This document shows positions 54,812 to 64,000 of a DNA stretch of 64,000 nt, piece by piece (the first letter of the stretch is position 1; every line of letters starts with the position of its first letter). The translations under genes were made by a program, and so were the position numbers. The notes beneath the pieces were generated by a model. That model saw only the letters and a program-made list of their open reading frames with translations. It ran no database searches and had not been told where the DNA came from. The stretch covers positions 1 through 64,000 of the forward strand of contig NZ_JAVALZ010000001.1 of NCBI RefSeq assembly GCF_030730865.1, read 5' to 3'. The DNA is from Uliginosibacterium sp. 31-16. GTDB lineage: Bacteria > Pseudomonadota > Gammaproteobacteria > Burkholderiales > Rhodocyclaceae.

Positions 54812-55492
54812 ATGATCGACCTTTTCTACGCCCCCACACCCAACGGCCACAAGATCACCATCCTGCTCGAAGAGCTGGGCCTGCCTTACCGCATCATCCC
54901 GATCAACATCCGCAAGAACGACCAGTTCCTGCCGAGCTTTCTGGCAGTGGCGCCGAACAACCGCATCCCGGCGATCACCGATCACGACTTCCCCGGCGGC
55001 CCGCTGAACCTGATGGAGTCCGGCGCGATCCTCACCGTGCTGGCCGAACGCCACGGCCACCGCTTCCTGCCCACCAGCGGCCACGCCCGCGCCCAGGTAT
55101 TCCAATGGCTGAACTGGCAGATGGGCGGACTCGGCCCGATGGCCGGGCAGAACCACCACTTCAATCAGTTCGCGCCAGAGAAGATTCCGTATGCGATGAA
55201 GCGCTACACGGACGAAACCGCGCGACTCTACGGGGTACTGAACAAACAGCTTGAAGGTCGCGATTACGTGGCCGGCGAGTATTCGATTGCCGACATGGCG
55301 ATCTACCCCTGGGTGCTGCTGCACGAGCGCCAGCAGATGGACATGACGAAATTCCCGAACATCGTCGCCTACCTCGCGCGCATCGGCGCCCGCCCGGCGG
55401 TGCAACGCGCCTATGCCGAAGGGGCAAAGTTCGATTTCGAGCGCAGCCTGACCGAGGACGAGCTCCAAGGCCTGCTGAAGAGCCGCGCCTGA
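54812..55492 (+). CDS. Glutathione S-transferase (YfcG/YghU-like)
   Basis: 226 residues. Thioredoxin-like N domain (FYAPTPNGHKITILLEELGLPY; NNRIPAITDHD) and helical C domain. The YfcG/YghU group has disulfide reductase activity with two glutathiones. GGAG lies upstream of the ATG. Its last codons and stop (KSRA) are written by a copy of the dispersed repeat, which overlaps the 3' end. Confidence 0.88.
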   Translation: MIDLFYAPTPNGHKITILLEELGLPYRIIPINIRKNDQFLPSFLAVAPNNRIPAITDHDFPGGPLNLMESGAILTVLAERHGHRFLPTSGHARAQVFQWLNWQMGGLGPMAGQNHHFNQFAPEKIPYAMKRYTDETARLYGVLNKQLEGRDYVAGEYSIADMAIYPWVLLHERQQMDMTKFPNIVAYLARIGARPAVQRAYAEGAKFDFERSLTEDELQGLLKSRA

Positions 55493-55556
55493 CGGACCTC
55501 TTCAGCCAGGCATGCCGGACAGCGGGGCAACACGCCCCTCTTCGGGCATGCCTTGA
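55479..55556. repeat. Dispersed repeat copy overlapping the GST 3' end
   Basis: TGAAGAGCCGCGCCTGACGGACCTCTTCA pattern (read as GAAGAGCCGC and GGACCTCTTC arms), then CAGGCATGCCGG and CCCCTCTTCGGGCATGCC. Confidence 0.6.
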
Positions 55557-55628
55557 TGTGGGCCAGACCGGGGGCGGCGCTTCACGGGCTAGAATTGCGC
55601 CATCCCCCATAAAATCAAGCCCGTCACC

Positions 55629-56564
55629 ATGAGCCTGCTGTCCGCCACCCTCCTCGGCACCCACTTCGCCAACCCGTTGCTCAACGCTTCAGGCGTGCAC
55701 TGCCGTTTCAATACCGAACTCGACGAACTCGCTGCCAGCGCCGCCGGCAGCCTCGTCACCAAGAGCTGCACCGTCCTCGCACGCGACGGCAACCCGGAAC
55801 CCCGCTACTTCGCCACGCCGCTAGGCAGCATCAACTCGATGGGCCTGCCCAACGCGGGTTATCAGTACTACCTCGATTACGCCAAGGCCTACGACTACGC
55901 GGCGGGCAAGCCGCTGCTGTTCTCGGTGGCCGGCCTGTCGCTGGAAGACAACCTGACGATGCTCGCGGCGATCAAGGCCGCCGCCACGCCAGCGATTGTC
56001 GAACTGAATCTCTCCTGCCCCAACGTGCCCGGCAAGCCGCAGATCGCCTACGACTTCGCCGCCATGGACCGCATGCTGGACGCGGTGAGCCGCGACTACG
56101 CCCTGCCCTTCGGCGTGAAGATGCCACCCTACTTCGACATCGCCCATTTCGACGAAGCCGCCGCGATCCTCAACAAGTATCCGCTGGTGGCGTTTGTCAC
56201 CTGCATCAACTCTATCGGCAACGCGCTGGTCATCGACACCGAAACCGAGAGCGTGGTCATCAAGCCCAAGGATGGTTTCGGCGGCATCGGCGGCGACTAC
56301 GTGCTGCCTACTGCGCTGGCCAACGTGAATGCCTTTTATCGTCGCTGCCCGGCCAAGCAGATCATCGGCTGCGGCGGCGTGAAAACCGGCGAACACGTGT
56401 TCATGCACCTGCTCGCCGGCGCCTCGCTGGTGCAGGTCGGCACCGCGCTATACGAAGAAGGCCCCGGCATCTTCACGCGGCTCAACGCCGAACTGACGAC
56501 AATCCTGCAGCGCAAGGGTTACCAGAGCCTGGACGAAGTACGCGGCAAGCTGCGCACGCTGTAA
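55629..56564 (+). CDS. pyrD: Dihydroorotate dehydrogenase, class 1A type
   Basis: 311 residues, the same length as Lactococcus PyrDA. The catalytic base is Cys130 in [14 protein letters not shown], the number and context of the class 1A enzyme, which is cytosolic and fumarate-linked. Class 2 (membrane, Ser base) is normal in proteobacteria. There is no pyrK electron-transfer gene adjacent, as expected for 1A. It lies alone between two dispersed repeats. Confidence 0.9.
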   Translation: MSLLSATLLGTHFANPLLNASGVHCRFNTELDELAASAAGSLVTKSCTVLARDGNPEPRYFATPLGSINSMGLPNAGYQYYLDYAKAYDYAAGKPLLFSVAGLSLEDNLTMLAAIKAAATPAIVELNLSCPNVPGKPQIAYDFAAMDRMLDAVSRDYALPFGVKMPPYFDIAHFDEAAAILNKYPLVAFVTCINSIGNALVIDTETESVVIKPKDGFGGIGGDYVLPTALANVNAFYRRCPAKQIIGCGGVKTGEHVFMHLLAGASLVQVGTALYEEGPGIFTRLNAELTTILQRKGYQSLDEVRGKLRTL

Positions 56565-56566
56565 CA

Positions 56567-56700
56567 GCAGTCGTCTGCAGAGCCGCATGTGGCGGACTTC
56601 TTCAGCACGGCATCGCGAAGAATCCCGCCATGCATGGCTGTGCCGGCATGCCCGCCTGAGAACAAGGCGGGAAGCGGCTTTTCAGGCATGTCATGCAATG
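56567..56700. repeat. Dispersed repeat copy after pyrD
   Basis: GTCGTCTGCAGAGCCGC, GGCGGACTTCTTCA, GCCGGCATGCCCGCC and AAGCGGCTTTTCAGGCATGTC segments repeat the family order. It fills the gap between convergent pyrD and ispF. Confidence 0.55.
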
Positions 56701-56729
56701 AAAAGGGCGCCCCAGCTCACGCCAGAAGC

Positions 56730-57221
56730 TCAGCCCGCACAGCGCGCGAGCAAGGCCACGGCCTGGGTCGCAATCCCCTCGCCGCGCCCCAGATGACCGA
56801 GCTTCTCGTTGGTCTTGCCCTTGACATTGATACACGCCGGCTCAACGCCCAGATCCGCCGCAATGTTGGCCACCATTGCCGCCGCATGCGGCGCAATCTT
56901 CGGCGCCTGCGCGATGATCGTGGCATCCACGTTCACCACCTGCCAGCCGGCTTCACGCACGCGGCGCATGGCTTCGCGCAGCAGCACGCGGCTGTCGGCA
57001 CCGGCATGTGCCGGATCGGTGTCGGGAAACAGCCGGCCGATGTCGCCCAGCCCCACGGCGCCAAGAATCGCATCGGTAATCGCATGCAGGAGCGCATCCG
57101 CATCCGAATGCCCCAGCAAGCCCTTCTCGTACGGAATTTCGACGCCACCGAGGATCAGCTTGCGGCCTTCAACCAGACGATGCACGTCCAGCCCTTGCCC
57201 GATACGGAAGGAAACACTCAT
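56730..57221 (-). CDS. ispF: 2-C-methyl-D-erythritol 2,4-cyclodiphosphate synthase
   Basis: 163 residues. A step of the MEP isoprenoid pathway. The metal site is in GQGLDVHRL, with [21 protein letters not shown] as conserved core. The ATG at 57221 overlaps the ispD stop (ATGA) and has AGGAG seven bases upstream. Confidence 0.96.
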   Translation of the reverse strand: MSVSFRIGQGLDVHRLVEGRKLILGGVEIPYEKGLLGHSDADALLHAITDAILGAVGLGDIGRLFPDTDPAHAGADSRVLLREAMRRVREAGWQVVNVDATIIAQAPKIAPHAAAMVANIAADLGVEPACINVKGKTNEKLGHLGRGEGIATQAVALLARCAG

Positions 57222-57910
57222 TGCACACTCCTTGCGTGCAGGATCTGCGCAGCCAGCGCCAGATCCTGCGGATAAGTAACCTTGAAATTGGTGGCGTCTG
57301 CCGCCACCAGCCGCGGCGCAAGGCCCAGCGCTTCGACCGCACCGGCCTCGTCCGTCACGCCAGGAGCCGCCGCCAGCGCCCGGCTCAGCAAACCGTGGCG
57401 GAACATCTGCGGCGTCTGCGCCTGCCACATTGCTTCGCGCGACACGGTCATCAGCACACGCCCATCGACATCCGCCCGCTTGAGCGTGTCAGCCACCGGC
57501 AAGGCCAGCAAACCACCCACCGGATCATCCGCCAGCGCGTCGATCAACGCATCCACCTGCGCCACGGAGAGACAGGCACGCGCGGCATCATGCACCAGTA
57601 CCCAGTCTTCCGGATGTACCTCGGCTGCAACCGCCTGCAAGGCATTCGTCACACTCGCCGCACGCGTCGCGCCTCCCACGCGCAAAACCCGCAAGCGCGG
57701 CCCCAACCCCGTCCAATCGAAACTGTCCCACCACTCATCTTCCGGCGACAGCACAACAAACGCAGCGTCAATACGCGCCACCCTCGTCAGCGTAGCCAGT
57801 GCATGCCAGAGCAACGGCTTGCCACACAGGTCGAGGTATTGCTTGGGGCGCTCAGCCCCCATGCGGCTGCCGCTACCCGCGGCGGGAACGATGGCGAAAT
57901 GGCGAGTCAT
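57218..57910 (-). CDS. ispD: 2-C-methyl-D-erythritol 4-phosphate cytidylyltransferase
   Basis: 230 residues. Nucleotidyltransferase motif [28 protein letters not shown] follows. It transfers CMP from CTP to MEP. The ATG at 57910 gives the family start ([12 protein letters not shown]). Co-transcribed with ispF, downstream of the ftsZ terminator. Confidence 0.95.
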   Translation of the reverse strand: MTRHFAIVPAAGSGSRMGAERPKQYLDLCGKPLLWHALATLTRVARIDAAFVVLSPEDEWWDSFDWTGLGPRLRVLRVGGATRAASVTNALQAVAAEVHPEDWVLVHDAARACLSVAQVDALIDALADDPVGGLLALPVADTLKRADVDGRVLMTVSREAMWQAQTPQMFRHGLLSRALAAAPGVTDEAGAVEALGLAPRLVAADATNFKVTYPQDLALAAQILHARSVQ

Positions 57911-57935
57911 GGCCGGAGTTTTAACGGATACAAAA

Positions 57936-57962
57936 AAGCCGGACGCTCGCGCCCGGCTTTCA
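57936..57962 (-). terminator. Intrinsic terminator after ftsZ
   Basis: Minus-strand AAAGCCGGGC..GTCCGGCTTTTTTG: a stem of eight bases and a U-run, 20 bases after the ftsZ stop. Confidence 0.85.
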
Positions 57963-57980
57963 TGATGATCTCTCCCGATT

Positions 57981-59123
57981 TCAGTCGGCTTGTTTGCGCA
58001 GGAAGGCAGGGATGTCGTAGGTGCCGACGCCGTTCTCACTCATCGCCTGCACCGTATTGCGGGTGCTGCGGCGAATCACGGCCGGCATGGCCAGATCATC
58101 GTAATTGACTTCCATGGCAACGTTGTCGGTACCCGTCTTGACCATCTGGATCACCGGCTGACGTGCCACCGTCCGGGCGGCACCCAGCCCGGTTGCCAGC
58201 ACGGTCACACGGATGCTGTCTTCCATGAGGTCATCGAACACCGTGCCATAGAACACCGTAGCGTCTTCGGTCGCAAAAGCGCGCACGGTCTGCACGGCTT
58301 CGCGCACCTCGGACATCTTCAGCGAACGGCTGGCGGTAATGTTGATCAGCACACCACGCGCACCGGACAACTCGACCCCTTCCAGCAGCGGGCTGGCAGC
58401 AGCCTGCTCGGCAGCAATGCGCGCACGGTCCATGCCGGACGCTTCCGCGGAGCCCATCATGGCACGTCCCATTTCGGCCATCAGCGTGCGGACATCCTGG
58501 AAATCGACGTTAACCAGACCCGGCACATTGATGATCTCGGCGATGCCGCCCACGGCCTTGAGAAGCACATCATCCGCATTCCGGAAGCACTCTTCCATGC
58601 TGGCGTCGTCGCCGTACACTTCCATCAGCTTGTCGTTGAGCACCACGATCAACGAATCGACGTGCTTGGAGAGTTCTTCCACGCCACTGTCCGCAACGCG
58701 GAGACGATTCTCGAAATCAAAGGGTTTGCTCACCACCGCAACGGTCAGAATGCCGAGCTCTTTGGCGATTTCGGCCACCACCGGTGCGGCACCGGTGCCG
58801 GTGCCACCGCCCATGCCGGCGGTAATGAACACCATGTGGGCGCCCTGCAGGGCAGAGGCAATCGCGTCGCGGGCCTCAAGGGCTTCGGCGCGCCCGGCTT
58901 CGGGCTTTGCCCCGGCGCCGAGACCGGACTGACCCAGCTGGATCTTGCGGGAAGCGAGGGAGCGTTTGAGCGCCTGGGCGTCAGTGTTGGCACAGAGGAA
59001 TTCGACTCCCTGCACGCCTTCACGAATCATGTGATCAATTGCATTGCCGCCAGCACCGCCGACGCCGATCACCTTGATGACGGTACCACTCGGTTCTTTT
59101 TCGACAATCTCAATCAGATCCAT
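57981..59123 (-). CDS. ftsZ: Cell division protein FtsZ
   Basis: 380 residues. The tubulin signature GGGTGTG is at 105-111, and the C-terminal FtsA/ZipA-binding peptide is TYDIPAFLRKQAD. It forms the GTP-dependent division ring. The ATG at 59123 has GGGGAG upstream; a longer frame is discounted. The acidic linker before the C-terminal peptide is short. lpxC, often next, is replaced by ispD-ispF. Confidence 0.97.
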   Translation of the reverse strand: MDLIEIVEKEPSGTVIKVIGVGGAGGNAIDHMIREGVQGVEFLCANTDAQALKRSLASRKIQLGQSGLGAGAKPEAGRAEALEARDAIASALQGAHMVFITAGMGGGTGTGAAPVVAEIAKELGILTVAVVSKPFDFENRLRVADSGVEELSKHVDSLIVVLNDKLMEVYGDDASMEECFRNADDVLLKAVGGIAEIINVPGLVNVDFQDVRTLMAEMGRAMMGSAEASGMDRARIAAEQAAASPLLEGVELSGARGVLINITASRSLKMSEVREAVQTVRAFATEDATVFYGTVFDDLMEDSIRVTVLATGLGAARTVARQPVIQMVKTGTDNVAMEVNYDDLAMPAVIRRSTRNTVQAMSENGVGTYDIPAFLRKQAD

Positions 59124-59183
59124 ATGCTCCCCTTTGCTGCTGTGTGAAGGTGTTTTGCCGCCTGTCAAAAACACCCTAAATGT

Positions 59184-59212
59184 AGTATATCGCCGTGAAG
59201 TTTACTACTAAA
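59184..59212 (-). promoter_or_regulatory. Candidate ftsZ promoter in the ftsA-ftsZ gap
   Basis: Minus-strand TTTAGT (59212-59207) and TATACT (59189-59184), 17 bases apart, lie in the AT-rich 151-base gap. A GTAGTA/TACTAC inverted pair overlaps them. The -35 is weak. Confidence 0.35.
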
Positions 59213-59274
59213 TACGCGGGACGCGTACAAGTTATTCCCAAACGGTACAAACGACAATCCAAGTCCATGACAGA

Positions 59275-60504
59275 TCAGAAGTTTTTCTCCAGCCACGCCT
59301 TCATGCGCTCGAAGCTGTGGCGGAAACTGCGCGTGTCGCGCGCCTGCAGACCCCGCCGGCGCTGGGCCGCGCCTTCGAGTACCAGCCCCATCACGTTGGC
59401 GTACTGCGGCTGGCACACCACATCGGCCAGCGAGCCCTGATAAGCGGGAACACCGACCCGCACCGGCAGATGGAACACCTCGTCGCCCAACTCGCAAATC
59501 CCCGCCAGTTGCGCGGTTCCCCCGCTCAGCACCAGTCCTGAGGAAAGCAACTCTTCGTAGCCGCTGCGACGCAATTCGCCCTGCACCAGCTCAAACAGTT
59601 CCTGCACGCGTGGCTGAATCACGGCAGCCAGACTTTCGCGCGACAGGCGACGCGGGGCACGATCACCCACGCTGGGTACATCGATAGCTTCCCCCGGATC
59701 AACCAGGCGTTGCATTGCGACACCGTAATCGAGCTTGATGCCTTCGGCTTCAGCGGTCGGGGTGCGCAAGGCCATGGCGATATCGTTGGTGATCTGGTCT
59801 CCGGCAATCGGGATCACGGCAGTGTGACGGATCGCACCTTGCGTAAACACGGCCAGATCAGTCGTTCCGCCCCCTACATCGACAAGACAAACCCCCAGAT
59901 CCTTCTCGTCTTCGGACAGGGTCGCAAAGCTCGAAGCCAGCGGCTGCAGCACCAGATCAACGACTTCCAGCCCGCAGCGGCGCACGCACTTGACGAGATT
60001 CTGCGCTGCAGAAACCGCGCCGGTGATGATGTGCACCTTCACTTCGAGCTTGACGCCACTCATGCCGATCGGCTCGCGCACTCCATCCTGCCCGTCAATG
60101 ATGAACTCCTGGGTCAGGATGTGCAGAATCTGCTGGTCGGCCGGGATCGGCATGGCGCGCGCCACTTCGATCACCCGCTCGACATCGAGTGGCGTGACTT
60201 CCTTGTCCTTGATCGCCACCATGCCGTTGGAGTTGAAACTGCGGATGTGGCTCCCTGCGATGCCGGTGTAAACATCGCGGATCTTGCAGTCGGCCATGAG
60301 TTCGACCTCCTGCACCACACGCGAGATGGCATCCACCGTCGCTTCGATGTTGACCACCACGCCCTTCTTCAGACCTGAAGAGGGCTGGGTTGCCACACCG
60401 ATCACCTCAAGGCGGCCATCCGGGCGCAATTCAGCCACCATCGCGGTGACTTTGGAGGTGCCAACGTCCAGACCGACGATCAGATCCTTGCTGTCCTTGC
60501 TCAT
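59275..60504 (-). CDS. ftsA: Cell division protein FtsA
   Basis: 409 residues, actin-like. ATP-site segments DVGTSKVTA and CLVDVGGGTTDLAVFTQG, and the C-terminal amphipathic FERMKAWLEKNF membrane helix. It tethers FtsZ to the membrane. Starts at ATG 60504, overlapping the ftsQ stop by one base. Confidence 0.97.
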   Translation of the reverse strand: MSKDSKDLIVGLDVGTSKVTAMVAELRPDGRLEVIGVATQPSSGLKKGVVVNIEATVDAISRVVQEVELMADCKIRDVYTGIAGSHIRSFNSNGMVAIKDKEVTPLDVERVIEVARAMPIPADQQILHILTQEFIIDGQDGVREPIGMSGVKLEVKVHIITGAVSAAQNLVKCVRRCGLEVVDLVLQPLASSFATLSEDEKDLGVCLVDVGGGTTDLAVFTQGAIRHTAVIPIAGDQITNDIAMALRTPTAEAEGIKLDYGVAMQRLVDPGEAIDVPSVGDRAPRRLSRESLAAVIQPRVQELFELVQGELRRSGYEELLSSGLVLSGGTAQLAGICELGDEVFHLPVRVGVPAYQGSLADVVCQPQYANVMGLVLEGAAQRRRGLQARDTRSFRHSFERMKAWLEKNF

Positions 60505-61352
60505 TATTTGCCTTTTCCTTGTTCGCTGTTCGCCATGCGCAGTGCAAATCCGCTCTGATAACGCAAATCCGCCACCAGCACCGGCCTCCCCAGTTTTTCC
60601 CGTGTTTGCGGCCACAGAGCGACAAACCGCGCAAGTCGCTCCTCTGGCGTCGCCTTGACCTTGCGGTCATCCTGATCCTTGCTCAGATCCTTGCCCAACT
60701 CGATCACCATGCCATCATCCAGCTTGAGTTGCCAGGCATGCCGGCCAGACAGACTCAGCGCCACGATCTTGCGCTGCATCGGTTGCAGCACTTCGTTCAG
60801 TTGACGCATTTCGGCAAGGATCTGGGCACTGCTGTCAGAGGGGCCACTGAACACCGGCATGCTGTCATTCGCCGCTGCATCGAAAAGCTCTCCGAAGCTA
60901 TTTACCAGACGAGTATCCCCGGAATCCACGCTGCGCCAGTACGCCACCGCGACATGCTCTTCGAGCACGACTTCGATGGAACCCGGCCACAGCCGGCGCA
61001 ATTGCGCATTGCGCACCCAGGGAAGATTCTCGAAGGCCTTGCGCGCACGATCAAGATCCACGGTAAAGAAATTGCCCCGCAACGAAGACGCCGCCACATA
61101 GCGCAGTTGCGCATGGGTGACATGCCCCAGCGGCGAAATCACCACGACTTCGCGCAAGGCGAACAGGGGCATCTTCACCACGACCTTGAATGCCACAATT
61201 CCGAACATCACCGACGCCAGCAGGATGAGGACGCCGGAGACCAGATTCATCCAGTCGGGACGGTGCCAGAATCCCCCGTCGGCCTGACGTGCGCTGGCCT
61301 CGCGACCCCGCGCTCCAGTCGTCTTGCCGAAGGCTGGCTGATGTTCAGTCAA
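60504..61352 (-). CDS. ftsQ: Cell division protein FtsQ
   Basis: 282 residues with a TTG start at 61352 that overlaps the ddl stop (TTGACTGA). A basic cytoplasmic N terminus, one membrane helix (GVLILLASVMFGIVAF), a POTRA domain (LREVVVISPLGHVTH) and the FtsQ beta domain follow. The start is the least certain: an ATG in DWMNLVSG would cut 45 or so residues. Confidence 0.92.
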   Translation of the reverse strand: MTEHQPAFGKTTGARGREASARQADGGFWHRPDWMNLVSGVLILLASVMFGIVAFKVVVKMPLFALREVVVISPLGHVTHAQLRYVAASSLRGNFFTVDLDRARKAFENLPWVRNAQLRRLWPGSIEVVLEEHVAVAYWRSVDSGDTRLVNSFGELFDAAANDSMPVFSGPSDSSAQILAEMRQLNEVLQPMQRKIVALSLSGRHAWQLKLDDGMVIELGKDLSKDQDDRKVKATPEERLARFVALWPQTREKLGRPVLVADLRYQSGFALRMANSEQGKGK

Positions 61353-62268
61353 GTTTTGCCTGTTCCAGAATGGTGAGACACAAGCGGGTAAAGTCGATCC
61401 CGGCAGCACGCGCGGCCATCGGCACCAACGAGTGTCCGGTCATGCCCGGCGCGGTATTCATTTCAAGGAAACTGTAGCTGCCATCAGGGCGCAAGATCAC
61501 GTCAGCACGCGCCCAGCCACGACAGCCCAACACTTGGAAAGCACGCAATGCATCCTGCTGCACGGCCTCTTCGGTTTCCGGCGCGATCCCCGCCGGACAG
61601 TGATAGCGCACATTATCGGTGAAATACTTGTTCTGGTAGTCGTACTCACCCTGCAGCGGCTCGATGCGAACCAGCGGCAAAGCTACATCGCCCAGCACCG
61701 CCGCAGTCATTTCCTGCCCGCTGACAAATTCCTCGGCGATAACCAGCGGATCCAGCCTGTATGCGGCTTCAAACGCGGGCGCAAACTCGGCCGGAGAGCT
61801 GACCTTGCTGACCCCGATCGAGGAGCCTTCACGTGCCGGTTTGATGATCAGGGGCAAGCCCAGATCGTCCATGACATCGGAAAAGTCGGTTCCTGGCGCA
61901 AGCATGCGGAACTTCGGTGTCGGCACGCCCGTGGCCTGCCACACCAACTTGGTCCGCCATTTGTCCATCCCGATGGCCGAAGCCATCACACCGCTGCCGG
62001 TGTACGGGATTCCCATGCTCTGCAAAGCTCCTTGCACCGTGCCGTCCTCACCAAAACGGCCATGCAGGGTAATGAACGCCCGCGCGAAACCAGCCTGCTT
62101 GAGTTCCCAGACCGGACGCTCGGCAGGGTCAAAGGCATGTGCCTCGACACCCGCATCCAGCAATGCTTTCAGAACGGCATTGCCGGAGAGAAAGGAGATG
62201 TCCCGCTCCGCAGAGGGGCCTCCCATCAGAACCGCAACCTTGCCAAAGGTCTCTGCTGCACTTGTCAC
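61345..62268 (-). CDS. ddl: D-alanine-D-alanine ligase B
   Basis: 307 residues, ATP-grasp. Motifs GGPSAERDISFLSG, AREGSSIGVSKV and EMNTAPGMTGHSLVP. It makes D-Ala-D-Ala for the peptidoglycan stem. GTG start at 62268 with GAGGG upstream, 18 bases after murC; murB is not between them. Confidence 0.96.
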   Translation of the reverse strand: MTSAAETFGKVAVLMGGPSAERDISFLSGNAVLKALLDAGVEAHAFDPAERPVWELKQAGFARAFITLHGRFGEDGTVQGALQSMGIPYTGSGVMASAIGMDKWRTKLVWQATGVPTPKFRMLAPGTDFSDVMDDLGLPLIIKPAREGSSIGVSKVSSPAEFAPAFEAAYRLDPLVIAEEFVSGQEMTAAVLGDVALPLVRIEPLQGEYDYQNKYFTDNVRYHCPAGIAPETEEAVQQDALRAFQVLGCRGWARADVILRPDGSYSFLEMNTAPGMTGHSLVPMAARAAGIDFTRLCLTILEQAKLD

Positions 62269-62286
62269 AAATCGTCCCTCAATTCA

Positions 62287-63681
62287 TCAAGCTTCTGCGG
62301 CAACCAGCTTCGCCGGCACACCGCCAATCGAACCCGCGCCCATGGTCATCACCACATCCCCATCACGCGCCGCTTCGAGAATGCGGGCAGGCATGTCACC
62401 AATTTCTTCCACAAACACTGGCTCAACCTTGCCCGCCACGCGCAGCGCACGCGCCAAGGCCCGACCATCGGCAGCTATGATCGGCGCTTCTCCAGCGGCA
62501 TAGACCTCGGCAAGCACCAGTGCATCGACCGTCCCCAGCACCTTGACGAAATCCTCGAAACAATCCCGGGTCCGCGTATAGCGATGCGGCTGGAAAGCCA
62601 GCAGCAAACGCTTGTCCGGAAAGGCGCCACGCGCCGCAGCAATCGTCGCCGCCATTTCGACCGGGTGATGCCCGTAATCGTCGATCACCGTACAAGTCCC
62701 GCCGGACGGCAGCACGGCTTCGCCATAGCGTTCAAAACGCCGGCCGACGCCGCGAAACTCTTCCAGCCCTTTCTGGATTGCCGCATCGGAGACCCCCAGT
62801 TCGGTCGCCACCGCAATGGTGGCCAACGCATTGAGCACGTTGTGCACACCCGGCAAGTTCAGAACGACCGGCATCCGTGAAACCTCACCGTTCTGCCGCA
62901 CGCAATCGAAGTGCATCTGGCCGCCGACGGCACGCACGTTCTCGGCGCGGACCTGGGCGGACGGGTCGAGACCGTAGCGTACGATCTGTTTGGATACAAA
63001 GGGGATGATCTCGCGCACGTGCGGATCATCAACGCACAGCACGGCCACTCCGTAAAACGGCAGACGATGCAAAAAGTCGACGAACGCCTGCCGCAACTGG
63101 GAAAAATCGTGCCCGTAGGTATCCATGTGATCGGCGTCGATATTCGTCACCACCGACACCACCGGGCTCAGGAACAGGAAGGATTTATCCGATTCATCGG
63201 CCTCGGCCACCAGAAACTCGCCGCTGCCAAGTTTGGCATTGGCGCTTGCTGCATTCAGACGCCCGCCGATCACAAAAGTCGGGTCCAGCCCACCCTCTGC
63301 CAGCACGCTGGCAACCAGGCTGGTTGTTGTTGTCTTGCCGTGAGTCCCTGCTATCGCAATGCCTTGCTTGATGCGCATCAGTTCCGCGAGCATCTGGGCG
63401 CGCGGCACAACAGGGATCTGCCGGCTGCGTGCCTCGATCACCTCGGGATTGTCATTCTTCACAGCGGTGGACACCACGATGGCATTAGCCTGTGCCACAT
63501 TTTCGGCGGCATGGCCGATATGTACCTGCACACCCAAAGACTGCAGGCGACGGGTCGCCGCCCCAGGCGCCAGGTCAGAACCGCTGACCTGATAGCCGAG
63601 ATTGCTCAGCACCTCGGCGATACCGCTCATGCCTGCACCGCCAATGCCGACAAAGTGGATGCTTTTAACCTTGTGTTTCAT
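62287..63681 (-). CDS. murC: UDP-N-acetylmuramate-L-alanine ligase
   Basis: 464 residues. N-terminal UDP-binding [17 protein letters not shown] loop [10 protein letters not shown], and DDYGHHPVE. It adds L-Ala to UDP-MurNAc. The ATG at 63681 has GGAG nine bases upstream; the longer open frame before it is not homologous. Confidence 0.97.
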   Translation of the reverse strand: MKHKVKSIHFVGIGGAGMSGIAEVLSNLGYQVSGSDLAPGAATRRLQSLGVQVHIGHAAENVAQANAIVVSTAVKNDNPEVIEARSRQIPVVPRAQMLAELMRIKQGIAIAGTHGKTTTTSLVASVLAEGGLDPTFVIGGRLNAASANAKLGSGEFLVAEADESDKSFLFLSPVVSVVTNIDADHMDTYGHDFSQLRQAFVDFLHRLPFYGVAVLCVDDPHVREIIPFVSKQIVRYGLDPSAQVRAENVRAVGGQMHFDCVRQNGEVSRMPVVLNLPGVHNVLNALATIAVATELGVSDAAIQKGLEEFRGVGRRFERYGEAVLPSGGTCTVIDDYGHHPVEMAATIAAARGAFPDKRLLLAFQPHRYTRTRDCFEDFVKVLGTVDALVLAEVYAAGEAPIIAADGRALARALRVAGKVEPVFVEEIGDMPARILEAARDGDVVMTMGAGSIGGVPAKLVAAEA

Positions 63682-63868
63682 GCGCGCACTCCAGTGCGAG
63701 CACCGTGAATATGGACCATTAAACTGCCTGTCTGCAAAATCGCCCAGCGCATCCATGCGCTGGCGCGCGCAGAGTGTCGCAAATTTTGTGCGCCAATACA
63801 CGTCTTGACGGCTCCGGCGGCACACTCTCTCTGGCGTCCGTATTGGCTCGCGATGGATTTGTCTATTT

Positions 63869-64000
63869 TCAGCATCGGCACAGGCTGACACATAAATCCG
63901 CAACCTCGTCCGCCGCCTTGGGGCGCGCTACGGAACGTGCCGCTTGCGCCATTCTCAGCAGCTGAGCGCGATCCACTCTCTCCAGCCAGTCCGCCAAGCG
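63869..64000 (-). CDS. murG: MurG, C-terminal 43 residues (rest outside window)
   Basis: The frame is open from the window end to TGA at 63869-63871. Its residues [23 protein letters not shown] match the C-terminal helix region of MurG when read as short blocks, and murG is the expected neighbour of murC. It adds GlcNAc to lipid I. The 187-base gap before murC has no recognisable gene. Confidence 0.8.
   Translation of the reverse strand, partial: RLADWLERVDRAQLLRMAQAARSVARPKAADEVADLCVSLCRC

Noticed and set aside
57911-57980. Missing lpxC after ftsZ as an anomaly
   Set aside because: A clean terminator follows ftsZ and lpxC position varies between genomes; without the rest of the genome nothing can be concluded.
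62269-62286. Missing murB between murC and ddl as a deletion
   Set aside because: murB is often placed elsewhere in betaproteobacteria, so its absence here is not evidence of loss.

Overview
The window looks like chromosomal DNA of a GC-rich betaproteobacterium, most likely of the Rhodocyclales/Azoarcus-Thauera-Uliginosibacterium type. The basis is the beta-type gene order mlaFEDACB - ABC-2 exporter - ibaG - murA - hisG - hisD, the dcw order murG-murC-ddl-ftsQ-ftsA-ftsZ, priB inside the S6-S18-L9 operon, and an NrtABC/NirBD/NasA nitrate assimilation operon. This placement is inferred from gene content; no rRNA gene is present, and I saw no tRNA gene, phage, intact insertion sequence or CRISPR array.

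Layout. 1-5043: 3' part of a very large VCBS/RTX adhesin exported by type I secretion. 5269-12312: outer-membrane phospholipase A (minus), then an alpha-2-macroglobulin and a response regulator (plus). 12382-22299 (minus): the mla phospholipid-transport operon running through an ABC-2 exporter, ibaG, murA, hisG and hisD to pgeF. A near-consensus promoter whose spacer is filled by an AcrR-type palindrome lies upstream of mlaF. 22585-25561: a sigma-54 activator and an ExeA/MshM-like ATPase. 25563-28738 (minus): NlpC/P60 hydrolase, PhoH, Bcp peroxiredoxin and an Mth938-like protein. 28868-33479: alaA, a GNAT protein, hom and thrC (alanine and threonine metabolism). 33666-35115 (minus): rpsF-priB-rpsR-rplI with a possible S6:S18 autoregulatory leader.

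35318-45849 is the most interesting region: nasT followed by nrtABC-nirB-(17-residue ORF)-nirD-(double PilJ-domain exported protein)-nasA. The 316-base gap before nrtA holds, in order, a perfect FNR-type box, a sigma-54 -24/-12 promoter, and tandem hexaloop hairpins that fit the ANTAR-target rule (A1, G4). The second hairpin shares bases with an intrinsic terminator. Together these predict nitrogen- and nitrate-controlled transcription with NasT-mediated antitermination. The NasT receiver has His at the usual phospho-Asp position, and no NasS partner is encoded here, so the exported PilJ-domain protein is a candidate for an unusual nitrate-sensing role.

45945-57910: TerC, a TerB-like protein and a hibernation factor (minus), nhaR, a charged coiled-coil protein, an M61 peptidase, a family-10 pectate lyase, a ClC antiporter, a GST, a class 1A-type pyrD (unexpected in this lineage), and ispD-ispF. 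57981-64000 (minus): ftsZ, ftsA, ftsQ, ddl, murC and the 3' end of murG. Several intergenic gaps, mainly from 45 to 57 kb, carry degenerate copies of a GAAGAGCCGC/GCGG..CTCTTC/GGCATGCC palindromic repeat family. Two other REP-type palindromes lie at 13145-13229 and 31938-32008.
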